Shown piece by piece: positions 16,743-25,629 of a stretch of 64,000 nt of DNA; position 1 is the first letter of the stretch, and every line of letters begins with the position of its first letter. The DNA comes from Nodularia sp. (in: cyanobacteria) (GTDB lineage: Bacteria > Cyanobacteriota > Cyanobacteriia > Cyanobacteriales > Nostocaceae): positions 1 to 64,000 of the forward strand of contig REBL01000141.1 in NCBI GenBank assembly GCA_007692755.1, given 5' to 3'. Made by a program: the position numbers and the translations under genes. Under the pieces are notes generated by a model that saw only the letters and a program-made list of their open reading frames with translations, had not been told where the DNA came from and did no database searches.

Positions 16743-18593
16743 CTAAGAAACTGCGGAAAATACAACCCGAAAACCGCATATTCTTAAACCACCATCAGAT
16801 TCATTCCAGCTACGGCTAGCACTGCGACAAAGTTCTGCACTAAAACTCCAAGAACCGCCACGTAATAGCCGCCGATAAAAATCGCCACCTTCTTCCCAAG
16901 CACTACCATCGGCAGGTGCGCCCCGATAATTATTATGCCAAGTATCAGCACACCACTCCCACACCAGCCCGTGCATATCATACAATCCAAAGGCGTTGGC
17001 AATCTCAAAACTGCCGACATCGGTTGTTTCTTTGCGGTATTTACTTTTAACGTCCATACCGTAAATGTCGCTACTACAATTAACTAAATCAGTAGTAATC
17101 ATTTCGCCAAAGTGAAAGGATGTGGTAGTTCTGGCCCGACAAGCATATTCCCATTCTGATTCACTTGGTAAACGGTATTCACGTCCGGTTTTTTCTGAGA
17201 GTCTAGCGCAAAATTCTACAGCTTCGTACCAAGATACACTTTCTACGGGAAGATTAGCACCTTTAAACTTTGAGGGATGAGTATTTAAGGGTTGTTTGAT
17301 TTGAGGTAAAGCGGCTACGGCTTTCCATTGAGCTTGAGTTATGGGATATTTACCCATAAAGAATGGTTTGAGAATCACTTCGTGTTGAGGACGTTCGTCA
17401 GCATCTCCTTCAAACTCTGGCGAACCCATCATGAAACTACCGCCAGGAATTGACACCATTTCTAGTGTTACGGCTGGACTCAAATTTTCCGCAAAAAATT
17501 TGGCTGTCATGTAATCGCGGTGAACTTCTCTCCCTGCTGTATCGACTGTAACCACCTCAAATTCAAAGGTGTCCAAGGGTGGTAATGGAGATATTACTTT
17601 ATTTGGTAAAGGCGGTAATCTAATTAATACAGGTAAAGGAATTTCTCTAACTTTAGCTGCAACTGCCGATTTTTTGCATAACTTCAAATCGTTGATAACT
17701 TCTGTTGCTGTTTGATATCTTTCACTAGCTAAATGTTTTAATAATTTATTTAAAATTTGGCTTAATTCATCGCTGATAGTCAGACCTTTTTTTTGTAATT
17801 CTTCTTGCCATAACCAATTACCGTTCATGGCATCATAAAGAGGATCATTAATCTCTCCATAAGTATTTTGTAATGGTAAACATTGCGTTAATAGACGCAC
17901 GCAAGTTACACCTAAAGCATATAAATCACTTCCATGACAAGGAAATCCCGCCATTTGTTCAGATGGCGCATAACCAATGGTATAAATAACCGTAGCTTGT
18001 CTAGCTAAAGTTGTTTGTGTTACCTGTTTAGCACCACCGAAGTCAATTAATACTGGTTTACCATCACTGTCACGGCGAATAATATTTTCTGGTTTGATAT
18101 CTCGATGAATAACATTAGCAGCATGAATAAATTGGAGAATTGGCAATAAATCAGTTAAAAGTTGATAAATTTGCTCTTCAGTAAAAGCTTGTTTCTGAAC
18201 TTCTTGTAACAGAGTTTGCCCTTCGATAAATTCTTGGATAAGATACAAGCTAGAACCTTGTTCAAAATAAGCCAATAATCTGGGTATTTGTGTATGATTT
18301 TCTCCCAGTTCGTATAATCGAAAAGCCTCTTCTCTGAAAAATTCGGCGGCTTTGTTGCGTTGAATTGTGCCTTGAACCTGAGGAAAAAATTGTTTGATCA
18401 CACAAGGCGCATTCAGTCTATCTGCATCTTCAGTTGCATAAGTTCGGCTAAATCCACCTTCACCTAAAAGCCTCAATACGCGATAGCGATTTCTTAAGAA
18501 TTTACCAAAGTTGCTTTGTCCGCAACTCATGCAAAATCTATTGCCTTCAGGGTTGAATGGATTCGAGCAATTGGGATTTTGGCAAATTTGCAT
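16743..18593 (-). CDS. Zinc-ribbon Ser/Thr kinase fused to formylglycine-generating-enzyme-like domain
   Basis: A 616-residue protein. Residues 1-27 are a zinc ribbon (Cys4, Cys9, Cys21, Cys24). Residues about 38-300 are a Hanks-type kinase: glycine loop LGEGGFSRTY, Lys67 in VIKQFF, HRDIKPEN at 163-170 and D184-FG. Residues about 370-614 are a sulfatase-modifying-factor (FGE) domain with IPGGSFMMGSPE, the YPITQAQWK block, RLPSESEWEYACRA and the LLRGGSW...GFRV end. Such kinase-FGE fusions occur in filamentous cyanobacteria; the FGE part may act as a binding rather than catalytic domain. ATG at 18593 starts directly at the zinc ribbon. Confidence 0.88.
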   Translation of the reverse strand: MQICQNPNCSNPFNPEGNRFCMSCGQSNFGKFLRNRYRVLRLLGEGGFSRTYATEDADRLNAPCVIKQFFPQVQGTIQRNKAAEFFREEAFRLYELGENHTQIPRLLAYFEQGSSLYLIQEFIEGQTLLQEVQKQAFTEEQIYQLLTDLLPILQFIHAANVIHRDIKPENIIRRDSDGKPVLIDFGGAKQVTQTTLARQATVIYTIGYAPSEQMAGFPCHGSDLYALGVTCVRLLTQCLPLQNTYGEINDPLYDAMNGNWLWQEELQKKGLTISDELSQILNKLLKHLASERYQTATEVINDLKLCKKSAVAAKVREIPLPVLIRLPPLPNKVISPLPPLDTFEFEVVTVDTAGREVHRDYMTAKFFAENLSPAVTLEMVSIPGGSFMMGSPEFEGDADERPQHEVILKPFFMGKYPITQAQWKAVAALPQIKQPLNTHPSKFKGANLPVESVSWYEAVEFCARLSEKTGREYRLPSESEWEYACRARTTTSFHFGEMITTDLVNCSSDIYGMDVKSKYRKETTDVGSFEIANAFGLYDMHGLVWEWCADTWHNNYRGAPADGSAWEEGGDFYRRLLRGGSWSFSAELCRSASRSWNESDGGLRICGFRVVFSAVS

Positions 18594-18870
18594 AATGAGG
18601 AGGAAATAGCATCTTATCCAAACTTAGCCCCAATAATATCAAATTCAGAATACATATATAGACAAATAAACCTGAACAAATTAGCACCTGCATATATACT
18701 TCTCAGGGAAATACAAATGCAAAAATTTAATTTATTTTTTTTGTTCTGGGTACTCTTTAAATACGAGGACTTCTGAGATTATATATTTTGATCACAAAGA
18801 AAATAATATTGTAAAAGTCTTGAATTTGTCAAGGGTATTGACCTATTGTTAATTTGGCACATTTTCCAGG

Positions 18871-19668
18871 TTATTTTTTGTTATCAAAAGCACGAATTAA
18901 TTCCGCTACAAAGGCGAAAATTGCCGAGACTGTAATTAAGAGAACACTCAGAGCATTCATATCAGGCTGCACTCCTATTCTAATTCGACTAAAAATTTCT
19001 ATTGGTAGGGTGTTAGAACCGCTACCTGATGTAAAACTGGCAATGAGAAAGTCATCTAAACTTAATACAAAAGCTAGCAGACAGCCAGCAATAATACCAG
19101 GCATTAATTGAGGTAGTAATACTTTCATAAATGCTTGTATTGGTGTAGCGCCTAAATCTAGCGCTGCTTCTTCTAAGTGAGGATCTAAATTTGTCAGTCT
19201 GGAAGAAACTACAACTGCGATATAAGCGAGGCAAAATACTATATGAGCGGCAATAATTGTCCACAAACTCAAGGGGATGGCAAAGGCTGCGAGAAAAACT
19301 AAAGTCGCTACAGCGATCGCGATATCTGGAATAATTAACGGGAGGTAAGAAATACCACGATACACATTCTTACCCAAAAACTGATAACGTGCCAATCCTA
19401 CAGCCATCAAGGTTCCCAACACCGCCGAAATACCCACTGCACAAAAGGCAACTATCAAACTATTTTTCACAGCCGATAAAATTCGCTCGTCGCTGAATAA
19501 TTTGTAGTACCAATCGAGAGTGAATCCTTGCCAAGTTGCACTGTAGGGTGACTGGTTGAAGCTATAAAAGCCTAGCACCAATATAGGCAAATACATGAAT
19601 ACAGATAAAATTACTGTGAAAACCGCCTGCCAGGAGACACGCGGTTTTTTTGATGGAGAAATATGCAC
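18871..19668 (-). CDS. potC: Spermidine/putrescine ABC transporter permease
   Basis: A 265-residue inner-membrane permease with six predicted transmembrane helices. The cytoplasmic EAA loop, EEAALDLGATPIQAFMKVLLP (here LEEAALDLGATP), contacts the ATPase. Overall it matches PotC, the second permease of the polyamine importer PotABCD (LDDFLIASFTSG and IRIGVQPDMNALS near the end). PotA, PotB and PotD are not encoded in the flanks: a 523-bp gap and a glycosyltransferase lie upstream, and a kinase lies downstream. It must therefore work with components encoded elsewhere, or be a remnant of a split operon. Confidence 0.85.
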   Translation of the reverse strand: MHISPSKKPRVSWQAVFTVILSVFMYLPILVLGFYSFNQSPYSATWQGFTLDWYYKLFSDERILSAVKNSLIVAFCAVGISAVLGTLMAVGLARYQFLGKNVYRGISYLPLIIPDIAIAVATLVFLAAFAIPLSLWTIIAAHIVFCLAYIAVVVSSRLTNLDPHLEEAALDLGATPIQAFMKVLLPQLMPGIIAGCLLAFVLSLDDFLIASFTSGSGSNTLPIEIFSRIRIGVQPDMNALSVLLITVSAIFAFVAELIRAFDNKK

Positions 19669-20191
19669 GTTTATAATATTTGTGATTTTTTATAACCGAT
19701 GAACGTGTTCTATATAACATTAAAATTTTATTTCGTCAATACTGTTTGGGGAACTGGGCTGGCCGTGAGTGTAGCTAAACATGATTGGGGAAGTATGAAA
19801 TACTCCTTCTTGAGAGGCATATACTTTATCTCCCTCTTGCTATGGGATGAGGCGAATCATCATAAATGGCTAGCAAAAACATCCCAAAAGCTTGTGTTAA
19901 AAAATTGAATTTTGCGGAAAAAATGCCAGATTCAAGAAACATTTTCGACAAAATCACAAAAATTAGATCGAGAAATATTTTATTTAAAAATAATCCAGTT
20001 TATTTCCTATCTAGAGCAATATTTCCCTACAAAGGTAGAAAGCAAATCTCGGATATGGATAATACAATTTGAATGAAACTGTTTATTAAATTGGTATTGA
20101 ATTGGATTTCAAAGTGCTAATTATTTTTTTATAGGCACTTGGTGAAATAACCAATCAATATCTCGTTTTAAGCTTATTTTTTAGGAGTTTT
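19669..20191. other. Intergenic region, no supported gene
   Basis: 523 bp between divergent potC and a glycosyltransferase. Two small plus-strand open frames (19699-19908, 19866-20072) lack recognisable domains and ribosome sites and are treated as chance. The DNA is AT-rich. The right end contains the AGGAG ribosome site of the glycosyltransferase. Nothing else was recognised. Confidence 0.5.
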
Positions 20192-21283
20192 ATGATGCGA
20201 ATCGCTCAGATTGCCCCATTATTCGAGAGAGTACCGCCTCCAGCATATGGGGGTATAGAGTTAGTTGTCGGACTACTAACTGATGAATTAGTTCGACGGG
20301 GACATGAAGTCACGCTATTTGCTTCAGGAGATTCTATTAGTTTGGCAAAGCTGGTATCAGTTCATCCCCGTGCCTTACGACTCGATCCAGATGTTAAGGA
20401 ACATAACATATACGAAATGTTGCAACTAGGCTTTGTCTATGAACGAGCAGCAGAATTTGACATTATTCATTCCCATGTGTGCTGTGCGGCACTACCCTAT
20501 GCGAATCTGATTAAAACACCCACGGTTCATACCTTGCATGGTATTTTTACCCCAGATAACGAAAAAATGTTTCAATATGCTAAACATCAACCTTTTGTGA
20601 GTATTTCCAATGCCCAGAGGGAACTCAGATTAGGGTTAAACTATGTATCAACGGTCTACAATGGCATTGATGTTAATAGTTATAAATTTCATCCCCAAGC
20701 AGATAATCCGCCATACTTAGCGTTTTTAGGGCGGTTATCTCCAGAGAAAGGCGCACATTTAGCGATCGCTATTGCTAAACAAACAGGTTATCATTTAAAA
20801 ATTGCCGGGAAAGTAGATGTGGTTGACCGAGAATACTTTGAACAAGAAGTGAAGCCACATATCGATGGTCAGCAAATTGAGTATTTAGGTGAAGCGAACC
20901 ATATTCAAAAAAATGCCCTGATGGGAGGTGCAGTCGCAACTCTTTTCCCCATTACTTGGCGTGAACCTTTTGGCTTAGTTATGGTAGAATCAATGGCAGC
21001 AGGTACGCCCGTGATTGCCATGAAATTAGGGTCTACTGTTGAGGTAATTAAACACGGAAAATCCGGCTTTCTTTGCAATAACGTTGCAGATTTTATTAGT
21101 GCTATTGATCAAGTAGCACGGTTAGACCGCTATGTTTGCCGGGAGTATGTCCAAAATTACTTTAGCCTCCAACACATGACCGATGGTTATGAGGCCGTAT
21201 ATCAGCAAATTATCCGAGAAAAATCTGCTAAAAATGCTCATATCCACGATGTGGTGAGTCTAGGTATGAGCAGCAATTCCTAG
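20192..21283 (+). CDS. Glycosyltransferase family 4
   Basis: A 363-residue GT-B enzyme. The N-terminal glycine-rich PPPAYGGIELVVGLLTDEL segment and IIHSHVCCAALPYA precede the C-terminal donor domain, with FLGRLSPEKG and the E-x7-E motif in REPFGLVMVESMAAGTPVIA. Retaining GT4 enzymes transfer sugars from nucleotide donors to lipids, glycans or small molecules; the acceptor here is unknown. A strong AGGAG lies nine bases before the paired ATGATG start. No polysaccharide cluster surrounds it. Confidence 0.88.
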   Translation: MMRIAQIAPLFERVPPPAYGGIELVVGLLTDELVRRGHEVTLFASGDSISLAKLVSVHPRALRLDPDVKEHNIYEMLQLGFVYERAAEFDIIHSHVCCAALPYANLIKTPTVHTLHGIFTPDNEKMFQYAKHQPFVSISNAQRELRLGLNYVSTVYNGIDVNSYKFHPQADNPPYLAFLGRLSPEKGAHLAIAIAKQTGYHLKIAGKVDVVDREYFEQEVKPHIDGQQIEYLGEANHIQKNALMGGAVATLFPITWREPFGLVMVESMAAGTPVIAMKLGSTVEVIKHGKSGFLCNNVADFISAIDQVARLDRYVCREYVQNYFSLQHMTDGYEAVYQQIIREKSAKNAHIHDVVSLGMSSNS

Positions 21284-21371
21284 ATGTTTCTTTGTCAGCA
21301 ATATTTCTAGGTAATTGAGTATAGGTAATTGAAAGAACCCTTTACCAACTACCTAGAAATGGACAAGCAAA

Positions 21372-21761
21372 TTATTTAAATTTGGCTCGAATTGTTTCTA
21401 TTCTTTGACGATTAACACCTAAATCGCTTTGACCTAAGCGTGAAGCTGAACGCACCTGGATAACATTCGCCTGACGGTCTAGATAAAATTCTACATCATC
21501 AACAAATCCCATTAAGGCGCTTTTAAATTCGGCATATAAATAATCTTCTGTCTCAGTAATTATTTTTGTTCTTGGTAAGGATTCAATGATTTGTTTAAGA
21601 TGAGTAATCGCTTCTTGGGGATTAGATGTAAAAGTCAGTGGTGAAATGATATGCTCTGGATCTGTGTCTTGACTAGAAACACAGTTCGGTGAATTGGGAC
21701 AAGATGCTAATTTACCGTTATTCACACCTAAATTATTCGGACGTTTCCCTGCAAAAATCAT
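21372..21761 (-). CDS. DUF1499 family protein
   Basis: 129 residues. The family hallmark LASCPNSPNCVSSQ is near residue 20, followed by the conserved YLYAEFKSALMGFVDDVEFYLD block and IQVRSASRLGQSDLGVNRQRIE. DUF1499 proteins are uncharacterised, usually exported or lipid-associated in other bacteria; this copy has no clear signal peptide. It leads a same-strand group of small conserved genes that extends to 23567. Confidence 0.85.
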   Translation of the reverse strand: MIFAGKRPNNLGVNNGKLASCPNSPNCVSSQDTDPEHIISPLTFTSNPQEAITHLKQIIESLPRTKIITETEDYLYAEFKSALMGFVDDVEFYLDRQANVIQVRSASRLGQSDLGVNRQRIETIRAKFK

Positions 21762-21834
21762 AACGGGCTAATTTTATGTATAAAACTAATAATCACATTT
21801 CTACCAGACCAGTTCTAGTTCTAGCAACACAATT

Positions 21835-22101
21835 TTAAGGGCCAGAAAACACAGCTTGCTCTATATCTTCCCGGCTGAGAGAATACTTAAACGAGCGTTG
21901 CATTTCTTGGTCATTTTCCCCAGATTTGATATATCTGACTGTAATTTGCTCAACATCAAGCCACAGTTCAGCTTGCCAACTAGGTCGTTTTACACGCCAA
22001 CAATGTAGCTCATTTTCATCTTGTTGACAGCCTTGCTCTTTTAACCACTTCTCAATTTGTGGTAGCGAATGACTATATAAAGGTGTATCGGGGGTAACCA
22101 T
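21835..22101 (-). CDS. DUF3143 family protein
   Basis: 88 residues, matching the small cyanobacterial DUF3143 family (LPQIEKWLKEQGCQQD, LHCWRVKRPSWQAELWLDVE and the C-terminal SREDIEQAVFSGP). The function is unknown. It starts 20 bp after the stop of the upstream J-domain gene, so the two are probably co-transcribed; the pairing with a membrane J-protein may be meaningful. Confidence 0.85.
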   Translation of the reverse strand: MVTPDTPLYSHSLPQIEKWLKEQGCQQDENELHCWRVKRPSWQAELWLDVEQITVRYIKSGENDQEMQRSFKYSLSREDIEQAVFSGP

Positions 22102-22121
22102 ATAAAATTACAAAAAACAAC

Positions 22122-22658
22122 TCAAAATTCAATAATATTCACTTGTCCAGGGGTGGAGAATTGAGAAATTAGGCTAATTTGTGGTTGGGTAACTTGGGTT
22201 GGGATATTGCTTTCACCACGAATCACAGCAACAGCGATCGCTACTAATACACAACCTGCCAAAGTTAAGCCTAACACAAATAATACAAAGATTTCTCCGG
22301 CTGATAAGGGGCGATCGCTTGCGTCCAGATACATTGATTTTGAATAATCGTAGGGTTGACGCACCGGATGGTTTAAATCCGTGGGTGCTTGAATTACCCC
22401 AAAGCGAGAATAGCCAATTTTAGTATCATAACTTAAACGCTTTTCTGGACTGCTCAGAGTGGCGTAAGCTTCATTAATTTGCTGAAATTTCGTAGTCGCA
22501 ACCGTAGCAGGTAATTCCGTCGTATCTGGGTGATACTGTTTACTCAACTCCCAATAAGCCCGACGGATATCAATCACCGAAGCTGAGGGATGCAGTCCTA
22601 GCAATCCGTAATATGTTGGATTCTTGCTGATTTGTCGCTTTGTCCCGTTTTCAGTCAC
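22122..22658 (-). CDS. Membrane-anchored J-domain protein
   Basis: 178 residues. Residues about 14-80 are a J domain with the HPD motif (YHPDTTELP), which stimulates the ATPase of a DnaK partner. There is no G/F-rich region and no zinc finger. A single transmembrane helix lies at about residues 125-147 (IFVLFVLGLTLAGCVLVAIAVAV), giving a tail-anchored topology with the J domain in the cytoplasm. It probably recruits an Hsp70 to a membrane; DnaK3-type proteins are candidates, and one is encoded 12 kb away. Confidence 0.85.
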   Translation of the reverse strand: MTENGTKRQISKNPTYYGLLGLHPSASVIDIRRAYWELSKQYHPDTTELPATVATTKFQQINEAYATLSSPEKRLSYDTKIGYSRFGVIQAPTDLNHPVRQPYDYSKSMYLDASDRPLSAGEIFVLFVLGLTLAGCVLVAIAVAVIRGESNIPTQVTQPQISLISQFSTPGQVNIIEF

Positions 22659-22799
22659 GGCTTTGATTCACTTTGCTCAAATTCAGTTTTTTATATTTTA
22701 ATTGTTTTATGAATATCCGCGCCGCAAAACTGCAAACTTTCAACCCCCAGATGAAGCAGGGGGTTTGAATCTAGTTTATATTTGTGCCATTCTCGCCAA

Positions 22800-23567
22800 T
22801 TATTTATTTGATAAATCAGCAATCTGACGGCGCAATTCCTGGCGATCGCGATCAAAAGTAAAAGCCTGCTCCACCACAAACCAGTTACCACGATCCACAA
22901 CTTGGGGATATAGTAACACTGCCGCCGGGATCTTATTGCTCGAAAATCTTATCTGCTTGATAATCTCAGTAGCTTGGGCTGCTGTAAAGTAATTGTGAGG
23001 AACCGCCTGAGCTAAGAAATCAAGTGGTTTAGCCCAGTTACTGTCCAAACCATTCATGAGTTGCTTAAAAGCAGCATCACTGATAACGGTTGTACTAGAC
23101 TGAGGTGGTGTACTAACACGAGACTCACCGATGTCTGTGACAATAGAATTGAATACAGAATTAAAGTTAGCCGCAGACACACCTTTTGTTCCCGCAACCA
23201 TGAGTACTGCTTCCGATAACCGAGGATTAATCCGGCGACAGTAGACGGTAGCAGTGATATCTCTTCCTTGAGCATTAATCGAGTTTTGTCTGGTATTTTG
23301 ACGCACCAAACCAGAGCGTTTAACAGCAGTTTCGGCGCGGTTGAGACAAGTAGATAAATTACCATTCACCTCTAAAAACTCATAGAGGAGTTGCGGCGAT
23401 GCTTGGGCGGGTAAACTCCATCCTACTATACCTAAACTGAGGAGCAGAGTACCCAGTCCACACTTGTTCAGGACTGGGTTAGTGGAAATTGGCCTAGTGC
23501 ATATTCCCAGGACAAACCTCACCAAATCCCATTGCTTCTGGACTGACTTTTCTGTTTTCATTTTCAT
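22800..23567 (-). CDS. Exported protein with DUF4476-like C terminus
   Basis: 255 residues. A long N-terminal region ends in a signal-peptide-like stretch (LGTLLLSLGIVGWSLPAQA, cleavage after AQA around residue 57). The mature part has a Cys-containing domain, then a C-terminal helical repeat (FLAQAVPHNYFTAAQATEIIKQI, YPQVVDRGNWFVVEQAFTFD) like DUF4476. The function is unknown. It reads toward the J-protein gene. The start could be internal to the first 40 residues, since the signal begins late. Confidence 0.65.
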   Translation of the reverse strand: MKMKTEKSVQKQWDLVRFVLGICTRPISTNPVLNKCGLGTLLLSLGIVGWSLPAQASPQLLYEFLEVNGNLSTCLNRAETAVKRSGLVRQNTRQNSINAQGRDITATVYCRRINPRLSEAVLMVAGTKGVSAANFNSVFNSIVTDIGESRVSTPPQSSTTVISDAAFKQLMNGLDSNWAKPLDFLAQAVPHNYFTAAQATEIIKQIRFSSNKIPAAVLLYPQVVDRGNWFVVEQAFTFDRDRQELRRQIADLSNK

Positions 23568-23629
23568 TGTGCAAAATATAGGTAACTTATGTTACCCAAT
23601 TCTCTCAGCCAAGTCAGCCAAAAGCTGAA

Positions 23630-25327
23630 TTAAAACGTGAAGGTTGTGCGAATTGTACCAATAACCACATCAGGATTATTACTGGTTTGGTTAGGAGCTA
23701 CCAGCCAAATTACCCCAGGTGTAACTGAGATATGATCATTTAATTGATACTTGTAAAAAGCTTCCAGATGTAATGGTGTGGAACGATTGGGGATAATACT
23801 GATGACATCACTTGCACCACCCACGAATGGTCGCAGATTGGGAATGATCCCGGAACGAGTCGCATAAGGGGGAACACCGGCAATAATTCCTCCCAAATTA
23901 CCTTCTTTACCTAAATCAGGAAATGCTAAGGCGATCGCATAACTGAAAACATCAGCACTTTCATTATCAGCCCCTGCGGATCTACCTTGTTGATTAGTAT
24001 ACATAAACCAACTATTCACGGCAAACTTGGGCGAAACTCGCCACAAACCAGCCACACCATAGGCATTAATGGCGCGTCGGGAATTATCTGAAATTAAACT
24101 GGGAGAATTTGCCGAAATCGTCCCCACATCATTCAGAAAAGTGGGTGTACCGGCGGCGTAGGCATTGACGTAGGTTAACCCAAAAGCTAAATTTGGTGTC
24201 GGTGCGATCGTTAACTGCGCCAAAGCTGAATAGCGACCATTAAATAAACCTCCGGCTGTAGTACCATTACTGCTACTGGGAGTTAAACTTTCTGGACTCC
24301 TCGCATTTGTCGCTAAATAGCCTAAACTCAAGTTAATCGCCGGACTCAATTCATAATTCAACCCCAAACCCGCACCCACTGAACCAATGCGGTAAATAGG
24401 GCTATATTGAGAAAAAGTAGACAGTGAACCAGAACCGCCATCGTCATCACCAACTGCACTAAACACATTTGGTAAATAGTCTACGTGTTCACCCCGATTC
24501 GCAAACACAGCCGCGCGTAATTTTTTACTTACTGGAAACTTATAGCTAATAGTCCCGATGTCTACATTACCCGCAGCATTCAGAGGAAAGTCGTGATTAA
24601 ATGTTTGTGCGCCTTCGGGGCTGGTTTGTCTAGCGCCAAAGCTAGCTAATAAAGGATCTGCGCCATAGCGAAAACCACGAGGAGTTTGGGGGTGAGGAGT
24701 ACTACCAGCTTGGAGTTTAATTTTTAGCTCATCTTGTCCAGTAAAACTACTGCGTAACTTGAGATGAACTCTATTAGCCAAGACAGCACTATTGCGAGTT
24801 ACACCAACTCCAAAGGGGTCACTATCTCCAGTCAAAACATCAGTCAGAGCAAAAATAGCTTCACCCGAAAGCTTCGTAGTTGTAGAAAACTGCTGACTTT
24901 CTAAAACTGCGGTGCGGCTTTCTACAGCGTCAACTCGTCCCCGCAAAATAGCTAATTCAGCACTGAATTCCTCTTGTAGCCGTTGGAGAATGGTTAAATC
25001 TTCTGGCTGTACGACATCCAGAGTAGCTGTAGCAATTAGCTGATTAACTCGATCTAAACAAGCATTTAAACCAGCCGCAAACTCATAACGCGTCATAGCC
25101 CGATTTCCCCCAAATGTGCCATTGGGATATCCTGCTATACAGCCATAACGTTCTACTAAAGATTGTACAGCACTAAAAGCCCAATCTGTCTGTTGCACAT
25201 CAGACAACTGAGATACAGAAGTGACTTGTGCAAAACCGTCATTCTCTCTAACTTCACCAGCCCAGACTAAGGGAGAAATGGCAACTATTGGCGCTGCTAA
25301 GAGCAAACCTGACAAAACTTTTAACAT
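23630..25327 (-). CDS. Iron-regulated SLH/OprB-type outer-membrane porin
   Basis: About 565 residues. The signal peptide (MLKVLSGLLLAAPIVAI...VWA) is followed by an SLH domain (LSDVQQTDWAFSAVQSLVERYGCIAGYPNGTFGG). A coiled coil (about 95-135) follows, then a beta-rich OprB-type barrel ending in a terminal Phe (TIRTTFTF). Cyanobacterial members of this family are abundant outer-membrane porins; several are involved in iron uptake. ATG at 25327 is preferred because GAGG lies five bases upstream; GTG at 25348 would place charged residues before the signal. A near-perfect Fur box precedes the gene, so expression under iron limitation is likely. Confidence 0.88.
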   Translation of the reverse strand: MLKVLSGLLLAAPIVAISPLVWAGEVRENDGFAQVTSVSQLSDVQQTDWAFSAVQSLVERYGCIAGYPNGTFGGNRAMTRYEFAAGLNACLDRVNQLIATATLDVVQPEDLTILQRLQEEFSAELAILRGRVDAVESRTAVLESQQFSTTTKLSGEAIFALTDVLTGDSDPFGVGVTRNSAVLANRVHLKLRSSFTGQDELKIKLQAGSTPHPQTPRGFRYGADPLLASFGARQTSPEGAQTFNHDFPLNAAGNVDIGTISYKFPVSKKLRAAVFANRGEHVDYLPNVFSAVGDDDGGSGSLSTFSQYSPIYRIGSVGAGLGLNYELSPAINLSLGYLATNARSPESLTPSSSNGTTAGGLFNGRYSALAQLTIAPTPNLAFGLTYVNAYAAGTPTFLNDVGTISANSPSLISDNSRRAINAYGVAGLWRVSPKFAVNSWFMYTNQQGRSAGADNESADVFSYAIALAFPDLGKEGNLGGIIAGVPPYATRSGIIPNLRPFVGGASDVISIIPNRSTPLHLEAFYKYQLNDHISVTPGVIWLVAPNQTSNNPDVVIGTIRTTFTF

Positions 25328-25365
25328 CACATCCTCACTTTTGGACACACCCTGATCTGATATGC

Positions 25366-25400
25366 TTTATACTGTCATTCAGATAATGATAACTATTATC
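25366..25400 (-). promoter_or_regulatory. Fur box over the porin promoter
   Basis: GATAATGATAACTATTATC (25382-25400) matches the 19-bp Fur consensus at 17 positions; only the two central bases are swapped. On the minus strand a TATAAA hexamer (25366-25371) lies 10 bp downstream, so the box covers the -35 region. That is the usual position for Fur repression of an iron-uptake gene. Confidence 0.8.
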
Positions 25401-25437
25401 ATGATTTGGCAATGGTGTAAATACTAACGGCTTCTCT

Positions 25438-25594
25438 CCCCTCTCCTGACTAAGGCTACGGTGTACACACATCCTGAACCAAAGAGAGTTTCCAGTCTTA
25501 AAACAAGATTTAAGCGGAAATCTAGTTCCCCTCCTCGCTTGCGGGGAGGGGTTAGGGGTGGGGTTTTATGACACAAAAGAGAATTTCCCGACCT
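25438..25594. mobile_element. MITE-like element, copy 1 (right end missing)
   Basis: This segment aligns along its length with 31014-31170. It shares TAAGGCTACGGTGTA, ACACATCCTGA, TTTCCAGTC, AAGATTTAA, an internal hairpin CCCCTCCTCGC/GCGGGGAGGGG, and TTCCCGAC. The right inverted end present in copy 2 is absent here; after TTCCCGACC the sequence becomes unique lanM DNA. The frame of lanM runs into this element from a GTG at 25558. Confidence 0.7.
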
Positions 25595-25629
25595 TAAAAA
25601 TTCTTAAAGACACTGATAAACTAGCAAAA

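Noticed and set aside
19699-20072. Two short overlapping plus-strand frames between potC and the glycosyltransferase
   Set aside because: No domain, no Shine-Dalgarno and AT-rich composition; more likely chance.
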